Below, piece by piece: positions 11,650 to 23,023 of a stretch of DNA of 64,000 nt; position 1 is the stretch's first letter; the number at the start of each line of letters is the position of its first letter. This stretch comes from Ancylostoma caninum (Eukaryota > Nematoda > Chromadorea > Rhabditida > Ancylostomatidae), in the NCBI GenBank assembly GCA_037903475.1, contig JBAJFG010000240.1, positions 992,001 to 1,056,000 of the forward strand, read 5' to 3'. A program made the position numbers and the translations under genes. A model generated the notes under the pieces. The model worked only from the letters and a program-made list of their open reading frames with translations, was not told the DNA's origin and ran no database searches.

Positions 11650-12934
11650 GCTTGGTCATCAGCAACTAACGGGTACTCCATTTCAACGGCCTGGATGTGG
11701 GCGGAGTCTTTCACGCAATCGCTGCGGCGTTGCACGCAAGGCTGACTCGAAAACCACTTCTAAACAGAAGCTGAACCTAGGTTTAATTTCAATCCTTGTG
11801 TCGGAAGCGTATTTGTAAAGTTTGCTAATTTATTTCTCAATAAATATTTTGAGGAGAACCTGTCATGGATTCGTTGAAATTATCTACTTCTACGTGGGTT
11901 AAATCCATATGAAGAGTGATTTACTACACCTCAGCCTAGTTGATGATGAGGCAGCAAAATCTCGCCTTTTTTGAGAATCCACGAATCCACGGAAAGAGAG
12001 CTCACCACATAGGTAATGGTACTGAGAACTTAACGTTTAGCTGATAGTCTGGGCATCATGATCAATCGCTGCTATCCTAAAATCAATTCTATTTCAACAG
12101 ATTCATGTACCAAATGTCATTCGTCTTCTTGACTAAATTACTCATTATGTGATATGACCCGACAATAGATGTTGTTTATAATACTATGTAAGTTCAGGCA
12201 AAGTTCCCATATTCAGGGAGTACCCCAGATGTTGTTTGCCTGACTATTCTGTTGCCAACAGAATTCAAACGACAAGAATTTACTGTTCTAGAAGAGGGTG
12301 GAGCGTTTCAGCCGAAGTGGGCGGCGCTGACAGGCCCTATAATTGGCCTATTTGCTGAACTGACCAATCGTAGAGCTTAGCCGCACCCCCTTTCCAGGTA
12401 TAATGTGCCACACCCTCTTAAAGCAGTGACATGAGATTATTTCATCTATGCTCTGTTTACGGCTCCATCAAAATAATTCGAATAACTAAAAACACTCTTT
12501 CTGAGAACAAACGGTTCCTAGTTGTAGTACTTTCAATGAATTATCCTTCGAGCCTCCGCTAATTTTTATTGAAAACTTGGAAGATGTGGACTTCTCGCAC
12601 GAACAACATGTTCTTGCAGCGCCTGATTTTCTAGTAACCATAGGAAACCTGCGCATGATGCCATCGCAAAAGGAAACAAGCAGTGGGAATTCTACAGTGA
12701 CCTAATGATCCAGTGGATCAACGAAGCAAGGATTCTCGACGGCGCATAAGCGGATCCTGACGACTCGGAAATACATTTTGAACCAAAGGTCACCCTTGCG
12801 GCCAATTTGCTCGATTCAGGAACGCAGCTGATAATCGTCACCTAGCACCCGAGCCCACTGAGCTAAATGCGTATCATGCTTGGTCAAACCAAATCGCTTC
12901 CTTTAATATCCGGTCCATCGTCCAATCTATTGCC
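11650..12934. other. intergenic, no gene seen
   Basis: Contains the probable 3' UTR and AATAAA signal of the upstream receptor. The rest is unremarkable sequence with no supported exon. Confidence 0.4.
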
Positions 12935-13318
12935 ATGTTGTGTTTCTCTGCTAGATTCGCACCTCAATTTTCCATTTATTTGAACCCATTGATAGAACTT
13001 GATTGGGAAATTAGGCCAATGACTACCAGACCTCAATGGATGAGGAAATTTAGTAGTAGGAAAAATAGAAAACAATGGATGAGGAAATTTAGTAGTAGGA
13101 AAAATAGAAAACCTTTTCCTCACGATTCTACTAAGAAAACGGCTAGACAGTCAGCGTTCTACGATCCTAAAAAACTGCACGGGTTGAGCAACAGTCGAGA
13201 GGATCATGAGGAAATTCTTCCTCTGATTCTCAAATGCAAAAAGATATGCGCGGTGACTGGAAGATATTACCGCAAAATCCCAAAAGATTTCATACCTTTG
13301 TGTGTAATGAATGAATAA
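12935..13318 (+). CDS. hypothetical basic ORF with a 13-codon duplication
   Basis: A 127-codon open frame from ATG to stop. A 39-bp segment is duplicated exactly in tandem (13034-13072 and 13073-13111), giving two copies of QWMRKFSSRKNRK. The protein is strongly basic in the middle and ends ...IPLCVMNE. No family is recognised and there is no signal peptide. A minus-strand frame is open over part of the same region, so the call is uncertain. Confidence 0.3.
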   Translation: MLCFSARFAPQFSIYLNPLIELDWEIRPMTTRPQWMRKFSSRKNRKQWMRKFSSRKNRKPFPHDSTKKTARQSAFYDPKKLHGLSNSREDHEEILPLILKCKKICAVTGRYYRKIPKDFIPLCVMNE

Positions 13319-14473
13319 ATAAATGAAAACGTCTACACATAATCGCAACTATAATAAAAGTTACGAAAACGGATCGCATTTTTTTATTCAACACATTTCG
13401 TGGAAGAATAAAAATGAAGTCGAGATGAGTGATCCACGACCTCGACTGTTCAAATGGAGTCATTCTAGTCCTCTTTAAAGAGGATGCAGCCACATAGGCA
13501 TCGTGGAAAGTCAGTGCCAATCCTCCTCCATGTACAGGAATTGAGTACTCCGAAGAGGTTCCATTAAAGAGTAAATGCTCCGGTTTCATGTAAATAAACC
13601 TAGGGTAAATATAAGTTTTGGACGGTGTGGAAATACATTATGCTCACACTGGAAATACAGTTGCTCTTGTCTGAGAATTAATCACGTACGAGGCCATATT
13701 TTCTTCTAGGGGTCAAATTGACCGGTCATCCGCAAAAATGTTTGATTAAGGCTCCGGTATGCATTGAATGGAAGCGGATCATACGTACATTCATTTACAA
13801 TCTGCAGAAAACAAATAGTCACATCTAAGTAAAAACAATTCGCTCACTACTATCATAGACACTCCTCTGAATACACACCTCAGGGACAGGCTGATGTCAT
13901 GTCTCACACCTTTTTGATTCAATCTACTTCGTTTTTTATCAGGTTTACAAGCAAATTTTTCTATTGCATGAGATGATGTCACTACACGTCAGAGCTTGGG
14001 TCCACGTTGTAAATGTTGAAATTTGGTTTTTTTTTGCGGTAACGCAATTTCTAATCACTGTGGGAGCATTCATTTCCATTTGCGGTCTATAATTATTCTC
14101 TGATTAACTGCGGCTATCGCAGGTCACATCTGTCCCGGCATTTCGGCCAGATATCTCCATTGAAGGTGAATAACTCTGTTTTTGCTGCACTGCTCACCGT
14201 GCCATTGTTCCCGCAACAGATGGTTAAACCTTTCATACTCGAGAACATTTCAATCTTGAAAGCGATCCTGAAAAAATCGGGACTTGTTGTTATTTTCCAA
14301 GTTCCCCCAATGCTCAGAATATTCTGTGCTTCAGTGTGAGCTGTTTCTTATTAGACTTACGTATCCAACTCTCTGTCAAGAACTGCTCTCTAGGTGTTAC
14401 TTTTGTGTTTCAAAGAATACAATATTCACCATATTTTAATAATGAAGAATAAGGTTTTTTTTCCAGAATTTTT
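13319..14473. other. intergenic, upstream of receptor gene 2
   Basis: No supported exon. The last bases are a TTTTTTTTCCAG acceptor placed directly before the start codon of the next gene. Confidence 0.4.
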
Positions 14474-16883
14474 ATGGATGTTCTCACAGCAATACCAACA
14501 CAAACTATCAACACAGTTTATCATTTTTTACTCTATTTCGAGTTATTTCTGCACACAATGGGATATGGTGTATCTGCTGCCTTCCTGACAATATTCTTGC
14601 GAAATCACTTGATCCACATCAACCTCAGATGGATATTTGGCAGTTTCATTTTGGCGGCTTGCATTACATCCGCTTGGCGGATGTACTACTGCATGCAAGT
14701 CCTCATTCTTGACATCCTTCCGGGTAATGATATCCTGAGTCTCAGCTCAGATATGCGCAGTGTATGCATGTTCGCTGGTGAGAAACTCTGGCTTATTTTC
14801 ACACTTTCCTTGAGCATTTTCATGGTGAGTCAAGGTGTTTAGCTGCCCTTCATCTGTTTGTGCTTGCTGCAGAGCGCCAAGTTGCAACTATTCGATCTCA
14901 GACATATGAAAACGAAAGCCATATTATCGCTGTGTGTGTCACAGTTGTTGGACTGGTAAGCATGTTCACCTTGTGTAAAGCCTATGTTGAACATTATCGA
15001 TGATGAAACTGAACAGTTTTTGGAAAAAAATATATCTTTTACCCAGCGACTCGCTGCTTGCGTAAGACTAATGTACTTCTTTCGTGGTGCTAATCAAGGA
15101 AGGATACTTCTGGAAGTCCAACCTTCCTTAAGAAAATATACATGCTCTGTTCCGTGCAGCTTGCCTGATCTTGAGTCAGTCCCCGCAACTTACTGCAGAA
15201 TTCTCTATGAAGAGCTAGCTGGCACTATTTTTGGATTTCCGCATACGACTAGTATTCTCATTCGAGTTAAATTCTGCTAGAAATTTCCGTAAAACTATTC
15301 AAATCTGGACAATATTGGAGGTGTTTATTAGTTTCGGTTGGGTCATCATTTTGAAATGGTTTGAGTGGATGCTTTCTTTCGGCAAAATAAAGATTTTCCG
15401 CTTCTTTGACTCACAGCAGCCAGCTTTCTGGACTTCTGGATTTGAGGGTCTTGTGAAGCTAAAATTGGAAATGTGCAATGTATTGCAGTGGTCATTATTT
15501 TGTTATATATTTGATGTCTATGAATAGTCAAGCTATAATTGCCTGAAAAAATGTGAAATCCGAAACGAGACTTTCGAATCAACCTAATGGTGCTGGCCTG
15601 TAACCCATTTCGTCGATCCAAACTATGAACAGAAAACTAGCAGTGACGCCAGTCGGTGTTCCAAACTCTTTTTCAACATGCTGTGATATTTCACACAGCT
15701 CATTTCAGTGGGGATTTTCCTACACCATGATGTTTACGCTCAAAGGGATATTTGTCAAGGATTTTATAACTGCCTCCATATTCTCAGTAGTTTATGCAAT
15801 TTCTCTAGCAGTAAGCATGAACTCTTGAAATTCAATTGCAGTTTCCTTTTCTCAAGACTCCATTGTTACTTTCTCGGTTATTTTTGATGTTTACTTTCAA
15901 TCAGGTGAGTTTAGTTGATGGTACATGTGAAGAGGACAAATTTTGCCAGATTAAAGAAGAACCGAGGCACTTTGCAGTTTTCGCAAAGCTATCAGGTAAG
16001 TTCTCTTTGGGACTCAATAAGGATAGATGTTTTAGTGCTTGACTTACTACAGGATTCCCCAATTTATTAATTTCTTCGAAGGTCCGCGAAAATGTCGCAT
16101 CTGCTACGTACCTCTACAAATGTTTCCTTATCTTTTCGGTTCAGGCTATTGTTGGATGGCTTTCTATTGTGCTATACCTTGTATTTAGGTAAATTTCGTT
16201 TTACTTTCTTTTTATAAATATCCTACATTTGGCTGTAATTTCACGGAATATTACTCGTCTCACTTCCTATCTGGCCGTAAAAACTTCTCTGAAGAAGTGA
16301 ATGTTTTGGGTCAGAGAAGGAAGGGATACCTCATAAATTTCTCCTATCATGAGTAAATTTCTGTCTAAATATGAGAACTGCTAAAAACTACTATTACATG
16401 GGTATTTTTTTGCAAGGCGAGCAGCCATATAAATACAATGCTTTTGCATATGCTATGGATAACAAAAATTCCAGGAAAATCTATAAAATACCAGTTCTGG
16501 AGAAAATTTTTGGTTTTATCTTCGACGTGATGATTGCACTTCCAACAACGACGGTGCCCCTAACTATTGTGAGAAACAATGATAAGCTCAGAGAACAGTT
16601 TAGTAAAATGCGGAGTAAGGGTTAGTTGTTACTGTCTCATCCGTCCTTCAAAATTTTTCCCGCTACTCAAACATAGTCAGGACACTTGTTTTTTAGTATG
16701 TCCCTCCAGCTATCTCTCAGAACGATCACACGTTCGGCAGTTTGTCGACTTCGAGGGAAGACGAATTAGAGTGGAGGTGAACTTTGCATAATTTTGATCT
16801 ATGGGGTTGTTTAAGGCTCTTACTTTTAGGCTCGAGAAGAGGCTGCGACGTATTTCAGCCAACTCAATGAAGCCTGGTCCTGA
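14474..16883 (+). CDS. Seven-transmembrane chemoreceptor (Sra-superfamily, SRE-like), gene 2
   Basis: Eight exons: 14474-14777, 14843-14955, 15709-15810, 15915-15995, 16082-16188, 16475-16620, 16697-16776, 16830-16883. They encode 328 residues. Seven exons have exactly the lengths seen in gene 1 at 9623; the seventh exon is 12 nt longer. It shares AAERQVATI..TYE after TM3 and FSQSYQVRENV before TM6, and has the same final EAWS. TM helices are predicted at the same places. It lies in the same orientation as gene 1, so the two form a tandem duplication of a chemosensory receptor. A TTCCAG acceptor lies 7 nt before the ATG. AATAAA at 16946. The acceptor of exon 5 is AAG (TTCGAAG). No inactivating change is seen. 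Confidence 0.88.
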
Positions 16884-17463
16884 CGACAACCCTGCTAGCA
16901 ACAGTAACTGTAAAAATAACTAAACAAGATTGCTACTCAATCCTGAATAAATTTGGCTGAAAGCGGCTTCAACAAGTTCGTATTTCTATATACAATGATC
17001 TGAGAAAATGACAAATCTCTGCTCAGAAACCGTCGTGTATGCCCGTGGGTTGCAGTGTGCAAGTATGCAAGTTGATAACAGCTCAAATTCTAGATGTTGA
17101 AGGATCTTATATTTTCTGAACAAGATTAAGTAGCTCTTTCAATCAAAAAGGTATTTCAAAGAAGAGTAGGGTATGGAACACATCTTCTCGTAGTTCATCT
17201 TGAAATTTAGAGAAACTGATTTTAGTACGATCTGAGCGACAATAACTTGGTCGATTGCCAAGTGTTCCGGGCTAGGATTCATGAACACATAACCAAGCAA
17301 TATCAGACCAGCAAACCAGCGCGGGGATGGATTCCAGATGGAATATCATCTTCCTAGATGTCGTAGATGAACTCTAAGGCGCACATCAACGTTTTATTTA
17401 TTTTTTGACTTCAACTGAAAACTTTCGACGGCGCTTTAGATCTTTCCGCAAGATTGTCATTTT

Positions 17464-20400
17464 TCACATCCAAATTTGAAATGCAGCTGTAGCCATAACG
17501 ATCACTAATACCACTCCTAAATGGTAATCTCTAAAATTCGTCTCCATACATAGTTCTATGCTCATATATGGAATTCACATAGTTACCTTGGAAAGCAATG
17601 CGAGTGTTTTTCTTCTCTACGGCGTCAGCGCTGCCAGCTCCACCTTTAATTTTAACTTGCTTAGCGATTATGCAAATGAAGAGGACGCGAAGATTCACGC
17701 TGTAGTAGTAGAAATAAAAAAATTGAAATTACCTGGTCCGCTCAATGACGTCAATGACGTTTCAGGCATAATGAAGGCGCTCTTTCCATGAGTCTTCCAA
17801 CCTAGAACCTGTCCAGCTAGTTAAAAATTGTCAAGCTTTTCTCTCCCCCCCCCCCCCACCCCGTTAAATAAGAATTTTCGAGCTTTCCTCACTACTTAAC
17901 AGTTTTTGACCTGGTCAATTCAAACTTACGAAAAATTGTTTGTTGAACAGTAAAGGCACTGTTATTAATAACTAGTACCCGGCTTCGCTCGGGTGTTTTA
18001 CTACCTTGGTTACAGCACTGCTGAGGCCAATTACTACTACCGACAAATTAATAGCATGTTAGCGAAGCCCAGGTGACCTTTTCGCATCGACTTGTGGGCG
18101 AAAAGTTAGCAATGCTATTTCGGTGAAATTGAATCGACGTATTCGTACAAAGTGGCTGTCATATTGATACTCAGCGTATCGAGGAACCCCAGAAGAGATG
18201 TCTGCACCGCCCCATTGGGCAGAAGGTCCAAAAATCAATAAAATCGATAAATCGATATTTCATGCTAAATGTATGTTATACTCGTATTCAGCGCATTGAG
18301 GAACCCCAGAAGACATATCTTTGTCCGTCCCCAGCGAAAATGGGAAAAAATCGATAAAATCAATAGATCAATATGTCGCGCAAAATGGTTGTCATATTTG
18401 TATTCAGCGCATTGAGGAACCCTAGAAGACATGTCTTTGTCCCTCCCCCAGCGAAAATGGAAAAAAGATCGATAAAATCAATAGCGTCGAGGGGTTTTCC
18501 GCAGACACAGGATGTACGCGGCGCGGTTCGAGCTGGAATCGACGCAGTGGTGAAAAATCAGGGTTTTCTTGATAGGTTTTCATCATATTTGATGTTAACT
18601 GTAAAAAAAAACTAGTTATCAAGAAAATCCTATGGTTTGTTCTTGTGGAGTAAGTTGTAGCGACCCTTTGAAACGTGTGATAGGAAATGGTACAGGAGGT
18701 GAAGCGCATCCAAGAACAAAGCCAAGGAAAAGATGGCGCGAAAACAGTGCACCCCTCAATGAGGAATTTTGCGACGCCAAGTAGGGGAGAGCATCACTGA
18801 GTGGATTTAGTGCGGTCAGCAAGCCATCTAAGTCTCATGATCCAATCAATTCTTTTGAGGCAAATTATATGGAGCTTTGGACAACACATACAAATCTTCG
18901 TAGGTCTATCCCTAAGACGTCTGCGCCATATATTCTACTTTTGGATGCTGTCCACTTCATCTAGCGCGGATTTGCTCCTCATCAGTGAAAATACCGTAGC
19001 CTCCTTTGAGTGGCCCAATCACAGAGAGGTGACCCGCCCCGTTTTGCCTTTCTGCTCTCATTATACATACTGTGCCCCATACACCACATACATATTCTAT
19101 TACACATACTCTCGTACCAGTGGCGGACGCAGAAAGTGGGCGGGAGGGGGGGCGTGGGAAGAAAAGTGGGGTCTCCGCCGTTTTGGGGACCCAGACGGAA
19201 AATAAAATTAATAATAATATTAATTATAATAATAAACAATAAATAAAAAATATATTAAAAATAATAATAAAAATAAACAATTAAAAATAAACTAACACAA
19301 GATTTTTATTTGTATTGTAAAGTAATTTCGAAAATTTGGCGACCCATTCTCGGGGGGGGGCGCGCGCCCCCCCCCCCCCCCCCCCTGCGTCCGCCACTGT
19401 CTCGTACATATTCTATCTCTCTTCCTATTCAGTCCTTGTAGGACGTCACCAATGTCCTTCTTTATGCCAATTTGTTACGTGAAACATCAAGAAAAAAACT
19501 CACTTCCATTATTGTACGGCCCGGTTGCCAACAAAATATGATAGGATTTGTCGAGGCTATACATGTCATCATCACTTCTCTTTTGGACTTGACTGGAAAA
19601 AGTTTCTAAATGAATTCTGCTGGATGCATTAGTGGAAAAGTTGTCAAGGTAGTTTGGACGTGGGAAAAAGTGGCAACTCCACCACTTCAGGTAATCAGAT
19701 GCACTAATAACAGTACCAGAAATATTAATTCTAATATCATGAGATTTTTATTTGTTTTATGAAGCAGCTTCAAAAATTTGAATAAATTTGAACCACTTTC
19801 TGGGGAGGGCGCCCCATCTCCCCCTAACCTGCGCATGCCCTTGTACTATGGATTTATTTCATGCGTTCTTCAGAGCGCTGATAGGGAAATAAATGCTGTC
19901 CTTCTGGAAACTCGTCTCAGTGAATGTAAGTAACCAACATTTTGATTCCTCCAAAAACCTTAAATTCCACAGTGAAGGCGTACACACCTAACTTTGCAGT
20001 AATATGTACCGTCTTGTTGGCTAGCAGATAGTTGTTCTTGTACTCCTTTGCTGTCCTGAAACATCGATTTTTTCTGAACGCAAGAATGAAGAGTAAGTAA
20101 AAGTTCAAGCTTATCTGTGAATCTTCATCACTCACCAGTACTTCAATCTTCGTTCTCTGACCATGAATGGCTACGCCGGCAAACACCTTCTCTTCCTCTC
20201 TTGCGCAAAACACCACCAAGTCGTTGCCCTAAATGAAACAGTAGCCTTCTCTTCTTTTCTTAGAGCTTCGGCTGCGAGGAAGTAACTCTAAATTCTAGAG
20301 ATCTCACCATACGTGTGTCATTTGAGAAGCCTACAGCTATGTATGCATCTTCTTCTATTGGTGGCTTGCCGAAGATCTCCATCTCCATTTTATCTCCGTC

Positions 20401-21720
20401 CACCTGTCAAGAAAATGATCTTCATGCCTAGGTAGTTCATTTCTTTGACGTTTCCATAGTAGAAGGTGTCAATGGGATGGGTTTTTCGCTGCTCTGAGAA
20501 GCACTCTGCGCGACCGCGCGCCGCGTGTAGGAGATCCATATCAGGGTAATTTATACTAGCTGCGTGCGTCAGTCGCGCATCAGTCGCACGCATCCATTTG
20601 CGAGGGATTTTCCATGAAGACCGGTCAACACTGTATGTGCATCCTCAATGAAAAAAACACGCGGCCGCCGTGAGGCCGTAAACGCGTGCGTCTGAGCTGC
20701 GACTGCGATGCGACTGCTATGCGACTGGGCCCTATCCTTCATCATAGAGACGCACGCGCGTCAGTCGCACGCATCCAGTATAAAATCGCCCGTCGCTGCA
20801 ATGTGTGTTATGCTCCGCATAACGCATAATTCATAGATTCCACATTATGTTGCCGTTTTACCATATCAATCACTACTTCATTTTGTTCATTGTTTACACA
20901 GATGCGCATTGCAACGCATCTGGATTATTGTGACATGATACTGTGCTGTATACAAGCACAGTACTACTGCTATCTAGGTCCGCTTATAATTGTCAGTGCT
21001 CGCGAATCGAAGCACACGATAAAACTGAATCAAAGAACTGCAGCTACAGCAGTAAAATCTCGCAACCAGTAAGTCAGGGAACCCGCAACCAATAAGACGG
21101 GTACAGTGCGACTTCTGGATGTCTCTCGTCCTATGTTATGATTTTTAAGCGTTTTTTTTTTGTGTCCCGTCGCATTTCTCGTCCCTCGCTGTGCTTCTCA
21201 TGTGTTTGTTCTTGGTGCTCCCCCTTTAGATGATGTTGTTTCCTGTTTTTGGAGTGATCTCCATGCAAAGCGCTTGCAGCAACATCTAAAAGGAAGGAAG
21301 GTAAGATACGCCACACGAGAGCTATGATGGAGGAACGCGTAGAAAGGGGAAAACAGTTAAAATTCATCAAAAAGCGATGAAAAACGTCTACAAATAGCAT
21401 CATAGCGTCAGACGACATCAACTTCCGGCTCGCGCGGAGCGGTCTCGCCGCGAAAAAAGCACCGACATCGACGTCTACTATAAGCTGCAACATCGGTGCA
21501 ACGTAGCATGAGAGTGTTAAATGGTGGTAGGTGTGTAATGATACGTTAAAAGACGTACTACTTTGTAGCTAAAGCTAATCTTGCAGTCTTCATTAGATGT
21601 ACATTCTTTTGGTGCACGCACGCATCCCTTTGTTTTGCCACATTCCGTAGCATCAAATTCTGCTTGTACGAGACATGCGGTAATCAGAACGATCAGAGAT
21701 TCCTGAAGATGATTCAGCAT
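17464..21720 (-). CDS. DOMON-domain single-pass membrane protein, paralog A
   Basis: Eight exons read on the minus strand: 21720-21562, 20403-20308, 20228-20136, 20055-19988, 19592-19504, 17801-17733, 17655-17587, 17516-17464. They give 231 residues in continuous phase. An N-terminal signal peptide (about 1-20) is followed by a four-Cys motif beginning CGKTKGC. A DOMON beta-sandwich follows: MEMEIFGKP, AYIAVGFSND..MGNDLVVFC, GTYYCKV and SYHILLATGP. The last exon is a hydrophobic helix (VVLVIVMATAAF) ending in a short tail. The order signal-DOMON-TM resembles FRRS1L and the DOMON part of ferric-chelate reductase 1, but there is no cytochrome b561 domain. DOMON domains bind haem or sugars or mediate contacts; the ligand here is unknown. 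The sixth intron acceptor (before 17655) is a weak AAG and is the least certain. The fifth intron holds a hAT MITE. Possible poly(A) signal at 17393-17398. Confidence 0.85.
18010..18490. repeat. diverged 117-bp tandem array, second locus
   Basis: The CCAGAAGA... unit starts at about 18189 and 18306, with a CTAGAAGA variant at 18421, so the spacing is 117 and 115 bp. It has the same AATCAATAAAATCGATAAA core and CAGCGCATTGAGGAA junction as the array at the left edge of the window. It lies inside the fifth intron of the DOMON paralog A gene. Confidence 0.8.
19118..19399. mobile_element. hAT-type MITE, copy 1
   Basis: Terminal inverted repeats CAGTGGCGGACGCAG and CTGCGTCCGCCACTG. A perfect 8-bp target duplication TCTCGTAC flanks both sides (19110-19117 and 19400-19407). 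The interior is AT-rich with (AAT)-type runs and a long C tract near the right end. It sits in the fifth intron of the DOMON paralog A gene. Confidence 0.92.
20500..20790. repeat. GC-rich repeat cluster in DOMON A intron
   Basis: Repeated CAGTCGCACGCATCCA-type motifs at about 20580-20597 and 20766-20782. Between them are several ATGCGACTG variants in the opposite sense. It lies in the large first intron of the DOMON paralog A gene. Probably a small transposon, but I could not define its ends. Confidence 0.45.
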
Positions 21721-23023
21721 ACGTCCCAAGGAACCTTAAGTGTACGGAAACATCGAGTAGCGTCACTCACTAACGAATATACTAATATGTGTTTGTTGAC
21801 AGCGTGCATTTTAAGGACGATTCGTGAAGCAGTAGATAAGTGCTTCGAAATGCTGCGAAATTTCTGGAGTAGAGCTGTAATGAAACTGATTAGAATAAAT
21901 GTGAAGCTCATGATAGTTTGCTTGCAGGAAACTGAAAACCCTACCAAGTTAAGCTGAAACAACCGCCTTCAAGATGTAGTGCAGCAAAACTGAAATGCAT
22001 CCCTTTCAATAGCCGTAGTATCAGAGACAAGATCAATGAGTGCTTTCCTAAGCTCTATCACATCTGATATTGTAATTTCAACAGAAGCGGTTGGATAAAC
22101 AGTAACTGACGGAATGGTCCTAGGGAATTTGCCAAACGTTTCGGAAAGAAGGGACAGGGAAGGCAATGAGGAGGTGTTGTGATACTTTTGAGAGACTTCT
22201 TGACATTTTCAGAGTCAGAAAGCGGTTTCAATCCAGGGGGGAGGTCCTTCGTTTCAATTTCTTGCAAATTATGGGGACATTTGTCCACAAAATGTTAGTC
22301 ATTCCAATATACCCTTTGTTTTGCCACAGCACAAGGTCAGATAGGCTTCGTCATAATTTCGAAGGCTCTTGGAATGTTGGTTTCTCGTTCAAGTAACAAA
22401 GCACAACATTTTGTTTCCCGAAGTCCACGTAAGAAAGCAGAGAGTGGAGTAGCTAGCAAATCATGGCTATTTTCAATGTGTGAAGCACGAGGAAAGGTTA
22501 CGTACTATTATACATCAGCTCATCTTACCCACTTCGTCTTCAGACGTTCTGCTAGAGTCTGCATCACGGATGCCTCTCTATGGGCATCCTTCAAATAAAA
22601 CCTAGGGAGAAAGTTTGGACAAAGTGCTAATGTCCAGAAGTAATTCTGCTTAGGAACATTTTCGCCCCGGCTGCACCAAGGAGAAATATGCATCTGGGAT
22701 CTGAACGAGGAAATTTTGTTGGCAGTGATCTTATTAAATCTCCCTCCCAATTTACCATCGTTGGTTTTCATATGCAGCTTTCGCAGTACTGAAACGCCGG
22801 ACAAAAACTTTTGTGTCACCCTGTACATGAGTATTAAATAACTCAATTGGTCAACAAATGAATAAATGATAAACTCCTCTGTACAGGTGTGCTCTGTAGC
22901 TCTCTCACATCAAAACTTTATCATTTATCATTAAAGTTTTATCATTAAAACAATTAAGATGCATTCATGCGCATTACTTATAACGTTACAACGTTTGAGC
23001 TTCTATTCAAAGATCATCTTCTT

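Noticed and set aside
17558..17791. 77-codon + strand frame
   Set aside because: It is antisense to exons 6 and 7 of DOMON paralog A.
21131..21493. 120-codon frame in the first intron of DOMON paralog A
   Set aside because: Lies entirely inside an intron of a well-supported gene, has no splice partners and no recognised domain.
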